From: Methylobacterium frigidaeris
GTDB lineage: Bacteria > Pseudomonadota > Alphaproteobacteria > Rhizobiales > Beijerinckiaceae
Assembly: GCF_022179185.1 (NCBI RefSeq)
Contig: NZ_BPQJ01000005.1
Location: 186,001-250,000, forward strand
Reading direction: 5' to 3'
DNA: 64,000 nucleotides
Made by a program: the position numbers and the translations under genes
The notes under the pieces: generated by a model
Databases searched by the model: none
The model's input: only the letters and a program-made list of their open reading frames with translations
What the model was told of the DNA's origin: nothing
Shown here: positions 1 to 8,440 of the stretch, piece after piece
How the letters are laid out: the number at the start of each line of letters is the position of its first letter
How positions within the stretch are numbered: the first letter of the stretch is position 1

Positions 1-726
1 ATCCCGATCGCCAAGGACAAGCGCGGCGACGCGCCGTTCTCGGTCGACGCCAACCTCCTCCACGCCTCCTCCGAGGGCAAGGTGCTGGAGGATCCGGCAG
101 AGGTGGTGCCGGATTACGTCTACTCGCGCACCCTCTCCCCCGAGGAGGCGCCCGACACGCCGACCCTGATCACCATCGGCTTCGAGCGCGGCGACGCGGT
201 CTCGATCGATGGCGAGCGGCTGTCGCCGGCGACCCTGCTCGCCAAGCTCAACGAGCTGGGACGGGCCAACGGCATCGGCCGCCTGGACCTCGTCGAGAAC
301 CGCTTCGTCGGCATGAAGAGCCGCGGCATGTACGAGACCCCCGGCGGCACCATCCTGCTGCCGGCTCACCGGGCGATCGAGTCGATCACCCTCGACCGCG
401 GCGCGGCCCATCTCAAGGACGAGCTGATGCCGCGCTACGCCGAGCTGATCTACAACGGCTTCTGGTTCAGCCCTGAGCGCGAGATGCTCCAGGCCCTGAT
501 CGACAAGAGCCAGGAGATGGTCACCGGCACCGTGCGGCTGAAGCTCTACAAGGGCGGCGTCCACGTCATCGGCCGCGAGAGCCCGAACTCCCTCTACGAC
601 CAGGACCTCGTCACCTTCGAGGAGGGCGCCGTGGCCTACGACCATCGCGACGCGGCGGGCTTCATCAAGCTCAATGCGCTGCGCCTGCGCACCCTGGGGC
701 AGCGCAAGCGCAAGCTCGGCGCCTGA
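1..726 (+). CDS. argG: Argininosuccinate synthase, C-terminal part (5' end outside window)
   Basis: Catalyses ATP-dependent joining of citrulline and aspartate to argininosuccinate in arginine synthesis (cytoplasmic). The frame is open from base 1 and codes 241 residues to the TGA at 724-726. Full-length enzymes are about 400 residues, so roughly the last 60% is here. Conserved features are the GRLDLVENR and [11 protein letters not shown] stretches that follow the nucleotide-binding domain, and a C-terminus with the [14 protein letters not shown] block typical of ArgG. The tail ends in a basic RKRKLGA. A strong hairpin follows the stop directly, so transcription probably ends here. The upstream part, including the ATP loop, is not visible. 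Confidence 0.95.
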   Translation: MPIAKDKRGDAPFSVDANLLHASSEGKVLEDPAEVVPDYVYSRTLSPEEAPDTPTLITIGFERGDAVSIDGERLSPATLLAKLNELGRANGIGRLDLVENRFVGMKSRGMYETPGGTILLPAHRAIESITLDRGAAHLKDELMPRYAELIYNGFWFSPEREMLQALIDKSQEMVTGTVRLKLYKGGVHVIGRESPNSLYDQDLVTFEEGAVAYDHRDAAGFIKLNALRLRTLGQRKRKLGA

Positions 727-734
727 AAGCAGAA

Positions 735-760
735 GGCCCGCTCCGGCGCCGGAGCGGGCC
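735..760 (+). terminator. Perfect 26-bp palindrome after argG
   Basis: Bases 735-747 and 748-760 are perfect reverse complements (13-bp arms, GC-rich), starting 8 bp after the argG stop. There is no T-run, so it is a GC-rich stem-loop of the kind common after genes in high-GC alphaproteobacteria rather than a textbook intrinsic terminator. Confidence 0.6.
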
Positions 761-772
761 TCGCGAACAGGT

Positions 773-796
773 CGCGGCCGGCCTTCGCCGGCCGCG
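773..796. terminator. Second hairpin between convergent argG and acidic protein gene
   Basis: Ten-base arms 773-782 and 787-796 pair perfectly around a CTTC loop. It lies 11 bp beyond the 3' end of the minus-strand gene ending at 808, so it may serve that gene while the 735-760 stem serves argG. Confidence 0.5.
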
Positions 797-807
797 CGAG
801 GCGTCTG

Positions 808-1149
808 CTACTCCTCGTCCTCGTCGTCGATGTCGACCAGGAACAGGATGTCGACATCGTCCTCCTCGTCCTCGTCGTCGGTCTCGCCCCGGCTGTCATT
901 GGCGGCCTGGGGCTCGTCCTCGTCCTCGAAATCCTCCTCGTCCATCGAGTCCTCGAAGGTCTCGACCTCGTCCTCGGTGGCGGGGCGCAGCTTCAGCGAT
1001 TCGGCCTTGCCCGACCACAGCGGGCGGCCGTCGCTCTTCATGGTGCGCAGGTCGTCCTGAAAGCCCTCGACCTCGAGAAGCTCCCGGGCCCGTTCCTCGT
1101 TCGACCGGATGATGGCGACGGGCGTGCCGTCGATCTCGAGAGTGAACAT
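808..1149 (-). CDS. Small protein with a very acidic low-complexity tail
   Basis: 113 residues. The first 55 residues look folded (FTLEIDGTPVAIIRS; a strand-rich start, then a helix around RARELLEVEGF). From about residue 59 on, the chain is dominated by Asp and Glu, ending DIDDEDEE. The start at 1149 is chosen because the minus strand shows AGGGAAG 6-12 bases upstream, and the longer open frame above it lacks family-like sequence. I do not recognise a family with a known role. Acidic tails of this kind occur in nucleic-acid-mimicking or chaperone-like proteins, but that is only analogy. It stands alone between convergent argG and a secreted protein gene. Confidence 0.7.
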   Translation of the reverse strand: MFTLEIDGTPVAIIRSNEERARELLEVEGFQDDLRTMKSDGRPLWSGKAESLKLRPATEDEVETFEDSMDEEDFEDEDEPQAANDSRGETDDEDEEDDVDILFLVDIDDEDEE

Positions 1150-1304
1150 CGTGCTTCCCTTGTAAGGGCCGCGCCGCAAAGGGCGGGCGGGGCCGGTGTT
1201 ACGGGGGGAAAGGCCGCCGCGCCAGCCCCGTTCCGAGCGGCCTCGAGGGAAAGTCGCGCGGGCCCGCGATGGTTCGCCGGCTCCAGGGGCTTCCCGAGCC
1301 TGCG

Positions 1305-2303
1305 CTACCGGATCCCGAGGAGCGCGGCGTCGTTCGACACGATCAGGATGCGCAGGTCGGCGTCGGGCACGTAGTCCTTCGCCTCCCACACGAAGGTGGT
1401 CGGCCCGGTCTTGCGCACGCCCTTGCGGCAGAAGCTCACGAGCGCGGTCGGGCTGCCCTTGTCCACCGTCAGGGTGAAGCGGCCGATGCGCCCGGCCCAG
1501 TTGCGCGCGGTCGTCACGATGTAGGGCACCTCGGCCGCCCGGGTCGTGTCCTGCTCCTTCTCCGGCGAGGCGGCGATCAGGCGCCGGATCCCGGCGAGAC
1601 CGGCATCGTCGAGGCAGTAGCGAGCCCGATAGGCGGGCGTCGCCGCCTCCTGGCCCGAGAGGATGTGGTTGCCCTTCACGGGGGCGTAGGTGTGGGAGAC
1701 GCGAAGCTCGCGGCCTGCCGGAAACGTCTGCTCCCAGTGAAACTTGGCTTCGCTGCGCCACAGGTACTCGGTACTCGCCGAAGGTTCGGACAGGAGACCG
1801 GCCTTTTCCAGCTCCTGCAAAGTCGCCGGCTTGAGGCGCTTCAATGCCGCCTCCAGGTCGCCGCGCCGCAGTGGATTGAGCGGCAGGCCGTGGCGGGTGA
1901 GCAGGCCGGTCACTTCGCGGGTGCCGAGATAGGCCCGCTCCTCCAGTTGCGGCGTCACCGGCGCTCCATCCACCGTCACCGTGAAGCCGACGAAGTTCGC
2001 CCGGTCCTCATAGGGCAGGCTGAGCGCGCTCGTCGACAGGTGCGCCCCGTCGATCGCCGGCAGCGGGAAGGCGATCCGCAGGGTCTTGGGCGCCGCCGCA
2101 GTGTTGCGGAACACGTAATCGACCGCGATGCGGTCGAGGCCGATGCGCAGGTCCTCGCTGGCAAGCGCGATGTCCGGATCGCGCACCAGCACCAGGCCGC
2201 CGGCATCGAGGGAGGCGGCGCTGTCGTTGGCCCGGGCCGGAGCCGAAACGGACGCCGCCACGATGCAGGCCGCCAGACATGACCGAACTCTGCCGCCCAT
2301 CAT
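1305..2303 (-). CDS. Secreted DUF4424-like protein
   Basis: 332 residues with a clear signal peptide (basic start, hydrophobic LAACIVAASVSA, cleavage near ARA-ND at about residue 25), so periplasmic or exported. The mature part begins with the pattern of DUF4424 proteins: a statement of default values (DPDIALASEDLRIG), then a strand reading DRIAVDYVFRNTAAAPKTLRIAFPLP, and later the FHWEQTFPAG and VSHTYAPVKG strands. The family is of unknown function and probably a beta-sandwich. Two tandem ATG codons open the gene. No operon partner is obvious; the next gene upstream is more than 500 bp away behind repeat-like sequence. Confidence 0.75.
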   Translation of the reverse strand: MMGGRVRSCLAACIVAASVSAPARANDSAASLDAGGLVLVRDPDIALASEDLRIGLDRIAVDYVFRNTAAAPKTLRIAFPLPAIDGAHLSTSALSLPYEDRANFVGFTVTVDGAPVTPQLEERAYLGTREVTGLLTRHGLPLNPLRRGDLEAALKRLKPATLQELEKAGLLSEPSASTEYLWRSEAKFHWEQTFPAGRELRVSHTYAPVKGNHILSGQEAATPAYRARYCLDDAGLAGIRRLIAASPEKEQDTTRAAEVPYIVTTARNWAGRIGRFTLTVDKGSPTALVSFCRKGVRKTGPTTFVWEAKDYVPDADLRILIVSNDAALLGIR

Positions 2304-2428
2304 CGCCGTCTCCCGTCCATCGCGCGGCCCCGCTTACGGGCATCGGGGCCATGTCCGCAATCGGCGTTCCCGAAATACCTGCGGGTCTTGCCTCGTCGCC
2401 GCGAAGTCGCGGGATCCGCTTTCCCTTA

Positions 2429-2490
2429 GGGGAGAGGGTGTGGGGGATCGAAGATCCCGCCTGTGGGTGACACGCTTCGGTGTGAATCAC
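2429..2490 (+). repeat. Dispersed intergenic element, copy 1
   Basis: Contains GGGGAGAGGGT, the palindrome GATCGAAGATC, then GGGTGACACGC and a GTGT...AATCA tail. The same ordered blocks appear on the opposite strand at 16981-17037, so this is a dispersed element rather than chance. Confidence 0.5.
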
Positions 2491-2642
2491 ACACCATCGT
2501 GCCGGGAGCGGCATGGTTCAGGCATGCTGTGGAGTCGTCGCACCCTCACCCTCACCCTCGGCCCCCACAGGCGTTAAGATCGAGGCTGCATGGGGTCGGT
2601 GATGCCGGGTCTTCGTCGTAGAACCCCCTCTCCCGAATGACC

Positions 2643-2777
2643 GAAGCGCCAGCGGAAGGAGATCCGGGATCCGCACTTGAATGTCGCGAAGGGTCCGTCT
2701 GTCTGCAAAGGTGCAGAAGCGGAGCCGCTTCGCGGCACGTCTCCCCCGGGATCCCGGATCCCCTTCCACTGACGCTT
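2643..2777. repeat. 30-bp inverted repeat with 75-bp centre
   Basis: Arm 2643-2672 matches the reverse complement of 2748-2777 with 3 mismatches in 30. The centre contains a small stem (GAAGCG/CGCTTC). This can fold into a long hairpin and resembles a miniature palindromic intergenic element. Confidence 0.55.
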
Positions 2778-2812
2778 CAATGGTCCGGAACAGGGTGGGG
2801 AGATCGAGAAGT

Positions 2813-3508
2813 TCACGCGAAATACGCCGGCCAGCGCGCCCGGATCTCGTCGCCGAGCGCGATCGATTTCGAGAGGTGATCGCGCAGGGCCTCCTGCGCC
2901 GCCGCCTGTTCGCCATCCGCCAGGGCCGCGACGATGCGGCGGTGATCGGCCACGATCTGCCGCGCCTTGCCCTCCACCGGCAGGTGCAGGCGGCGCAGGC
3001 GATCGATATGACCGCTGCGGCGGCGGATCAGGTCCCAGAGGTCGGGCACGTCCGCCGCCTCGCACAGGGCGCGGTGGAAGGCCTCGTCGCTGGCCGACAG
3101 GCGCGCGAAGTCGCCCTGCTCGGCGAAGATGCCCTGCTCGGCCACGAAGGCCTGGAGCCGCGCGATCAGGGCCCGGTCGGGCGAGAGCGCCAGGGTGCGC
3201 ACCACCTCCTGCTCGACGGCGCGGCGCAGGAACTGCGCCTGGCGGGCGGCCGCCAGGTCGATGCGGCTCACCACGGTGGCCGATTGCGGGAAGATGTCGA
3301 CCAGACCCTCCTCTTGGAGGCGCAGCAGCGCGTCGCGAATCGGGGTGGCGCTGAGGCCGAAGCTCGCCTGCAGTTCGGGGCGCGACAGCACGGTGCCGGG
3401 CGCGAGATCGAGCGAGACGATCTTTTCCCGGATCAGGTCGAAGACCTGCGGAGCGGCGTGGCGCGAGCGGTCGCGCAGACGCTGCGCACCGGCGAAGACG
3501 GCGTTCAT
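2813..3508 (-). CDS. GntR-family regulator, FCD subfamily
   Basis: 231 residues. A winged helix-turn-helix spans about residues 18-80 (QVFDLIREKI, then FGLSATPIRDALLRLQEEGLV, the canonical GntR recognition helix). An all-helical FCD effector domain follows, with the usual metal-site acidic and histidine positions (SDEAFH, SGHIDR, RDHL). Start at 3508 is chosen because the GntR fold begins soon after it; the frame is open further upstream but with non-homologous Arg-rich sequence. It is divergent from the transporter gene at 3681 and very likely controls it, with the inducer being the transported acid. Confidence 0.88.
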   Translation of the reverse strand: MNAVFAGAQRLRDRSRHAAPQVFDLIREKIVSLDLAPGTVLSRPELQASFGLSATPIRDALLRLQEEGLVDIFPQSATVVSRIDLAAARQAQFLRRAVEQEVVRTLALSPDRALIARLQAFVAEQGIFAEQGDFARLSASDEAFHRALCEAADVPDLWDLIRRRSGHIDRLRRLHLPVEGKARQIVADHRRIVAALADGEQAAAQEALRDHLSKSIALGDEIRARWPAYFA

Positions 3509-3581
3509 GGTGCGAACTCGTGAAGACGACGCGGTGCCGCCGGAGCGGCGCCGCGGGCAGCCTAGCACGGCCCGGTGCGGG

Positions 3582-3610
3582 TTGACATACTAATGCATTA
3601 CCATTTTAGT
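3582..3610 (+). promoter_or_regulatory. Promoter with embedded palindrome TAATGCATTA
   Basis: TTGACA at 3582-3587 matches the -35 consensus exactly; a weaker -10 (TTTAGT, 3605-3610) sits 17 bp downstream. The perfect 10-bp palindrome TAATGCATTA (3591-3600) lies in the spacer, where a GntR/FCD dimer could block polymerase. It sits between the regulator and the transporter it probably controls. Confidence 0.55.
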
Positions 3611-3680
3611 GAGGACACCAGACCGGCACCCGACAACGAGCCGGCATGCACCGCCCCCAGGCGGCCCCGGGAGAACGCTC

Positions 3681-4706
3681 ATGATCCACTCGCCCGCGCG
3701 CCGCGCCTTCGCGGCGGGCCTTCTCACTGCCAGCACGCTCCTGGCCGGCCTCGGCCCGGTCTTCGCGCAGCAGAAGAGCGAGATCGCGATCACGCGCCAG
3801 CCCGGCATCATCTACCTGCCGACCCACATCATCGAGAAGCAGGGGCTGATCGAGAAGCACGCCGAGCGCCTCGGGGTGCCTGGCGTGAAGACGAAGTGGA
3901 TCACCTTCTCGGGCGGCGGCAGCCAGACCGACGCGCTGCTCGCCGGCGGGGTCGACATCGTCAATACCGGCACCGGCAACCTGCTGCTGCTCTGGGACCG
4001 CACGCGGGGCGGCGTGAAGGGCATCGTGGCGACCTCGGCGCTGCCGCTGCTGCTGGTCAGCCGCGACCCGAAGATCCAGACGATCAAGGATATCGCCCCC
4101 GGCGACAAGGTCGCGGTGCCGACCGTGAAGGTCTCGACGCAGGCGATCCTGCTGCAGATGGCGGCGGGCGAGCTGTGGGGCGCCGACCAGTCCGGCCGGC
4201 TCGACGCCAACACGGTGCAGCTCGGCCATCCCGACGCGGCGATCGCGCTGGCCAATTCCACCCACGAGATCAAGACCCACTTCGCGGCGCCGCCGTTCCA
4301 GTACGTCGAGCTGCGCAACGTGCCCGGCGCCCACATCGTCGCCCGCTCGCCCGACATCATCGGCGGGCCGCTGACGCAGGGCCAGTTCTTCACCACCACC
4401 AAGTTCGCCGACGCCAACCCGAAGATCGTCCAGGCCGTGCGCGCCGCGTCGGAGGAGGCGCAGGATTTCATCCGCCAGGATACCCGCAAGGCAGTCGAGA
4501 TCTACCGCGAGGTGACCGGCGACAAGACCAGCGTCGAGGATCTCCTCAGCTACCTGCGTGAGCCCGGCATGATGGAGTTCAACCTCCAGCCGCAAGGCAC
4601 GATGCGCTTCGCCGAGCATCTCGGCCGGATCGGCACCCTGCGAACCAAGCCGAAGGCCTGGACCGACTACTACCTGCCGGTCGCCCACGACCTGAGCGGC
4701 AGCTGA
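3681..4706 (+). CDS. NitT/TauT-type ABC transporter substrate-binding protein
   Basis: 341 residues with a signal peptide (basic SPARRAF, hydrophobic AAGLLTASTLLAGLG, cleavage near FAQ-QK). The periplasmic protein has the SsuA/THI5-like fold: an early ITRQPGIIYLPTHIIEKQGL, and the GGGSQTDALLAGGVDIV block that forms the ligand cleft. Start at 3681 lies just before the signal peptide, within GAACGCTCATG. It is followed by an ATPase and a permease gene on the same strand, making a complete importer. Related proteins bind sulfonates, nitrate, pyrimidine precursors or aromatic acids; the substrate here cannot be read from sequence, but the dehydratase downstream suggests an organic or sugar acid. 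Confidence 0.85.
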   Translation: MIHSPARRAFAAGLLTASTLLAGLGPVFAQQKSEIAITRQPGIIYLPTHIIEKQGLIEKHAERLGVPGVKTKWITFSGGGSQTDALLAGGVDIVNTGTGNLLLLWDRTRGGVKGIVATSALPLLLVSRDPKIQTIKDIAPGDKVAVPTVKVSTQAILLQMAAGELWGADQSGRLDANTVQLGHPDAAIALANSTHEIKTHFAAPPFQYVELRNVPGAHIVARSPDIIGGPLTQGQFFTTTKFADANPKIVQAVRAASEEAQDFIRQDTRKAVEIYREVTGDKTSVEDLLSYLREPGMMEFNLQPQGTMRFAEHLGRIGTLRTKPKAWTDYYLPVAHDLSGS

Positions 4707-4736
4707 CGCGATCTCGCCGAGAAGGGACACGCCATC

Positions 4737-5501
4737 ATGACCGCTCTCCTCGACGTCCGCGGCGTCACCTTGCGCTACAAGACGCCCAACGTGCTCGTCA
4801 CCGCGACCGAGCGCGTCAGCTTCAAGGTCGACACCTCCGACCGCTTCGTGCTGCTCGGGCCGTCCGGCTGCGGCAAGTCCACCCTGCTCAAGGCGGTGGG
4901 CGGCTACATGCATCCGAGCGAGGGCGAGATCCGCATCAAGGACCGGGTGGTCAAGGAGCCCGGCGCCGACCGGATGATGGTGTTCCAGGAATTCGACCAG
5001 CTCCTGCCCTGGAAGACGGTGCTGGAGAACGTGATGTTCCCGCTCCTCAACGCCCGCAAGATGCCCCGCCGCGAGGCGGAGGAGCGGGCGAAGGCCTATA
5101 TCGAGAAGGTCAGCCTGACGCGGGCGATCGACAGCTACCCCCACACCCTCTCGGGCGGCATGAAGCAGCGCGTGGCGATCGCCCGCGGCATGGCGATGGA
5201 GCCCGACATCCTCTTGATGGACGAGCCCTTCGCGGCCCTCGACGCGCTCACCCGGCGCACCTGCCAGGACGAGCTCCTGCAGCTCTGGGAGGAGACGAAG
5301 TTCACGGTCCTGTTCGTCACCCACTCGATCGCCGAGGCGATCAAGATCGGCAACCGCATCCTGCTGCTCTCGCCCCATCCGGGCCGGGTCAAGGCCGAGG
5401 TGCGCGACGTCGACAAGGTCTCGTCCCAGGACGGCAGCGCCGGGCAGCTCGAGCAGCAGATCCACGACCTGCTCTTCGCCGACGAGCCAAGCCACTCCTG
5501 A
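4737..5501 (+). CDS. NitT/TauT-type ABC transporter ATP-binding protein
   Basis: 254 residues; the cytoplasmic ATPase of the importer. Walker A GPSGCGKST at 41-49, a Q-loop near VFQEFDQLLPW, signature LSGGMKQRVAIARG, Walker B ILLMDEPFAALDALTR and switch His in FVTHSIAEA. The QEFDQLLPWKTVLENV wording is characteristic of the TauB/SsuB/NrtD branch. It starts 30 bp after the binding-protein stop with GAAGGGA upstream, so it is in the same operon. Confidence 0.9.
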   Translation: MTALLDVRGVTLRYKTPNVLVTATERVSFKVDTSDRFVLLGPSGCGKSTLLKAVGGYMHPSEGEIRIKDRVVKEPGADRMMVFQEFDQLLPWKTVLENVMFPLLNARKMPRREAEERAKAYIEKVSLTRAIDSYPHTLSGGMKQRVAIARGMAMEPDILLMDEPFAALDALTRRTCQDELLQLWEETKFTVLFVTHSIAEAIKIGNRILLLSPHPGRVKAEVRDVDKVSSQDGSAGQLEQQIHDLLFADEPSHS

Positions 5502-5545
5502 AACCTTGCCACCACTGATCGATCGTCGCGTTTGAGAGGCAAGCC

Positions 5546-6409
5546 ATGAGCACGACCATGCCGGCCCGCATCATCATGAACGACGCGGCGCCCGCCGCCG
5601 ACGGCGCCGTCGAGCGCCAGCTCGGCACCGCCGAGATCCTGTGGAACAGCGGCTTCGTCCGCAAGACCGCGATCATCATCGTGCTGGCGCTGATCTGGGA
5701 GATCTATGCCCGGATCCTCGACAACCCGCTCCTGTTCCCGACCTTCTCCGACACCGTCACGACGCTCTATCAGCAGACCCTCGACGGCACGATCCCGAGC
5801 CGGGCGTACTCGTCGATCAAGGTGCTGCTGATGGGCTACGTCGCCGGCATCCTGCTCGCCGCGACCCTGACCATGCTGGCGATCTCGACCCGCATCGGCA
5901 CCGACTTCCTCGAGACGATGACGGCGATGTTCAACCCGCTGCCGGCCATCGCGCTGCTGCCGCTGGCGCTGATCTGGTTCGGCCTCGGCAACGGCAGCCT
6001 TGTCTTCGTGCTGGTCCACTCGGTGCTGTGGGCGGTGGCGCTCAACACCCATTCGGGCTTCCGCGGCGTCTCGAACACGCTCCGCATGGTCGGGCGCAAC
6101 TACGGTCTCAGGGGCCTGCCCTACGTCACCAAGATCCTGATCCCGGCCGCGTTCCCGAGCATCCTCACCGGCCTCAAGATCGGCTGGGCCTTCGCCTGGC
6201 GCACGCTCATCGCGGCGGAGCTGGTCTTCGGCGTGTCGTCAGGGGCGGGCGGGCTCGGCTGGTTCATCTTCGAAAACCGCAATCTCCTCGACATCCCGGC
6301 GGTGTTCGCCGGCCTGCTCACCGTCATCATCATCGGCCTCGTGGTCGAGAACCTGATCTTCCGCACGGTGGAGCGCCGCACGGTGCAGAAGTGGGGCTTG
6401 CAGCACTGA
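5546..6409 (+). CDS. NitT/TauT-type ABC transporter permease
   Basis: 287 residues with about six membrane segments; the first is around residues 35-55 (TAIIIVLALIWEIYARIL). The EAA-loop region is recognisable as LRMVGRNYGLRGLPYVTKILIPAAFPSILTGLKIGWAFAWRTLIAAEL, the BPD_transp_1 hallmark of this transporter class. It lies 44 bp after the ATPase gene and completes the binding-protein/ATPase/permease set. Confidence 0.9.
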   Translation: MSTTMPARIIMNDAAPAADGAVERQLGTAEILWNSGFVRKTAIIIVLALIWEIYARILDNPLLFPTFSDTVTTLYQQTLDGTIPSRAYSSIKVLLMGYVAGILLAATLTMLAISTRIGTDFLETMTAMFNPLPAIALLPLALIWFGLGNGSLVFVLVHSVLWAVALNTHSGFRGVSNTLRMVGRNYGLRGLPYVTKILIPAAFPSILTGLKIGWAFAWRTLIAAELVFGVSSGAGGLGWFIFENRNLLDIPAVFAGLLTVIIIGLVVENLIFRTVERRTVQKWGLQH

Positions 6410-6611
6410 CTCCCGGCCCTCCCCTCTCCGCGGGGGAGGGGAACGCGACGCTGATCCAAGTGGCGCCCCTCACATCGGTCCAGCCTTTTTCCGGAAGCGT
6501 GGTCCCCCTCTCCCGGCCCGCTTCGCGGGCCGCCCTCCCCCGCAGAGGGGGGAGGGGTCGGGCGCCGCGGAGCTGATATCCAACAGCACAACACCAACAG
6601 GAGCCCGAACC
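6410..6611. repeat. Intergenic inverted repeat between permease and dehydratase
   Basis: G-rich arms at about 6418-6442 and 6533-6556 are imperfect reverse complements (C/G-run motif around CTCCGCGGGGGAGG). A second small hairpin GGCCCG...CGGGCC lies near 6515-6531. It may attenuate transcription between the importer genes and the dehydratase. No coding signal is seen. Confidence 0.5.
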
Positions 6612-8408
6612 ATGGCCCGCGACCCGCTCCCCCCGCCCGAACTCGAGCCCGGCACCATTCCGGACGGCCCGCAGGTCGTGCGCCGCGACCCGGCCTCGTT
6701 GCGCTCGGCGCGCTGGTTCGGCCCGGCGGACCTGCGCTCCTTCGGGCACCGCTCGCGGGCGATGCAGATGGGCTACGCCCCCGAGGAGTGGACCGGCAAG
6801 CCAGTCATCGCGATCCTCAACACCTGGTCCGACCTCCAGCCCTGCCACGCCCATTTCAAGCACCGCGTCGACGACGTGAAGCGCGGGATCCTGATGGCGG
6901 GGGGCTTCCCGGTCGAATTGCCGGCGATCTCGGTCTCCGAGAGCTTCGTCAAGCCGACCACCATGCTCTACCGCAACATGCTGGCGATGGAGACCGAGGA
7001 GCTGTTGCGCTCCCACCCGGTCGACGGCGCGGTGCTGATGGGCGGCTGCGACAAGTCCACGCCGGGCCTGCTGCTCGGCGCCACCAGCATGAACCTGCCG
7101 GCGATCTACATCCCGGCCGGTCCCATGCTGCGCGGCAACTGGCAGGGCAAGGTGCTGGGGTCCGGCTCCGACAGCTGGAAGTACTGGGACGAGTTGCGCG
7201 CCGGCAAGATCACCGACCAGGACTGGCTCGGGATCGAGGGCGGCATCGCCCGCTCCTACGGCACCTGCATGACCATGGGCACCGCCTCGACCATGACGGC
7301 GATCGCCGAAGCCGTCGGCATGGTGCTGCCCGGCGGCTCGTCGATCCCGGCGGCCGATGCCGGCCATATCCGCCTGTGCTCGGAATCCGGCCGGCGCATC
7401 GTCGACATGGTGTGGGAGGACCTGACCCCGCGGCGGATCCAGACCCGCGAGGCCTACGAGAACGCGATCGCGGTGGCGATGGCGATGGGCTGCTCGACCA
7501 ACGCGATCATCCACCTCATCGCCATGGCGCGCCGCGCCGGCCACGAAATCGGCCTCGACGATTTCGAGCGCTACAGCCGCATCGTGCCGGTGATCGGCAA
7601 CGTCCGGCCCAGCGGCAATGCCTACCTGATGGAGGATTTCTTCTACGCCGGCGGCATCCGGGCGCTGATGAACGAGATCCGCGAGCACCTGCATCTCGAC
7701 TGCCTGACGGTGAGCGGCCAGACGCTCGGCGAGGCGATCGACGGAGCGAAGGTCTACAATACCGACGTGATCCGGCCGCTCTCGAACCCGGTCTACGGCC
7801 AGGGCTCGCTCGCGGTGCTGAAAGGAAACCTCGCGCCGAGCGGTTGCGTCATCAAGCCGGCGGCGATGGACCAGCGCTTCCTCAAGCATTCCGGCCCGGC
7901 CCTCGTCTTCGACGATTACCCGTCGCTCAAAGAGGCGATCGATGACGAGAATCTCGACGTCACCGCCGACCACGTGCTGGTTTTGCGCAATGCCGGGCCG
8001 CAGGGCGGGCCTGGCATGCCCGAATGGGGCATGCTGCCGATGCCGAAGAAGCTCCTGAAAGAGGGTCACCGCGACATGCTGCGCCTGTCGGATGCGCGGA
8101 TGAGCGGAACCAGCTACGGCGCCTGCGTGCTCCACGTCGCGCCGGAATCCTTCATCGGCGGGCCGCTGGCGCTGCTGCGCACCGGCGACATCGTCAGCAT
8201 CGACGTCGAGGCGCGCTCGATCCGCATGGAGGTCTCGGACGAGGAGCTGGAGCGGCGCCGCGCCGCCTGGGCACCGCCGGCCCCGCGCTACGAGCGCGGC
8301 TACGGCGTGATGTTCTCGCGCCACATCCAGCAGGCGGACGAGGGCTGCGACTTCGACTTCCTGCGTACCGAGTACGGCGCCCCGGTGCCCGAGCCGGCGA
8401 TCTACTGA
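6612..8408 (+). CDS. Sugar-acid dehydratase of the IlvD/Edd family
   Basis: 598 residues. The family uses an Fe-S cluster and Mg2+ to dehydrate 2,3-dihydroxy acids to 2-keto-3-deoxy acids. Three cysteines in cluster-binding contexts are present: C78 (SDLQPCHAH), C146 (MGGCDKSTPG) and C219 (YGTCMTMGTAST). Later come the LPGGSSIPAAD and MGCSTNAIIHL blocks and the Ser-containing RMSGTSYGACVLH near the C-terminus. An N-terminal extension of about 30 residues (LRSARWFGPADLRSFGHRSR) is typical of the L-arabinonate/pentonate dehydratase branch rather than of branched-chain IlvD. The gene follows the ABC importer, so the transported compound is plausibly the acid it dehydrates. Cytoplasmic. Confidence 0.85.
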   Translation: MARDPLPPPELEPGTIPDGPQVVRRDPASLRSARWFGPADLRSFGHRSRAMQMGYAPEEWTGKPVIAILNTWSDLQPCHAHFKHRVDDVKRGILMAGGFPVELPAISVSESFVKPTTMLYRNMLAMETEELLRSHPVDGAVLMGGCDKSTPGLLLGATSMNLPAIYIPAGPMLRGNWQGKVLGSGSDSWKYWDELRAGKITDQDWLGIEGGIARSYGTCMTMGTASTMTAIAEAVGMVLPGGSSIPAADAGHIRLCSESGRRIVDMVWEDLTPRRIQTREAYENAIAVAMAMGCSTNAIIHLIAMARRAGHEIGLDDFERYSRIVPVIGNVRPSGNAYLMEDFFYAGGIRALMNEIREHLHLDCLTVSGQTLGEAIDGAKVYNTDVIRPLSNPVYGQGSLAVLKGNLAPSGCVIKPAAMDQRFLKHSGPALVFDDYPSLKEAIDDENLDVTADHVLVLRNAGPQGGPGMPEWGMLPMPKKLLKEGHRDMLRLSDARMSGTSYGACVLHVAPESFIGGPLALLRTGDIVSIDVEARSIRMEVSDEELERRRAAWAPPAPRYERGYGVMFSRHIQQADEGCDFDFLRTEYGAPVPEPAIY

Positions 8409-8440
8409 TAGGTCTCCGGACCAGTGTCCGGAGCACCCCG

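Larger units (their letters stand above)
2304..2812. other. Intergenic region with dispersed palindromic repeats
   Basis: No coding sequence is supported in this 509-bp gap. It holds one copy of an element at 2429-2490 (also present inverted at 16981-17037) and a 30-bp inverted repeat with arms 2643-2672 and 2748-2777. Composition and palindromes are typical of extragenic repeat elements. Confidence 0.6.

Noticed and set aside
2643..2777. Possible insertion sequence bounded by inverted repeats
   Set aside because: Only 135 bp with no transposase frame and no target duplication that I can see; treated as a palindromic repeat.
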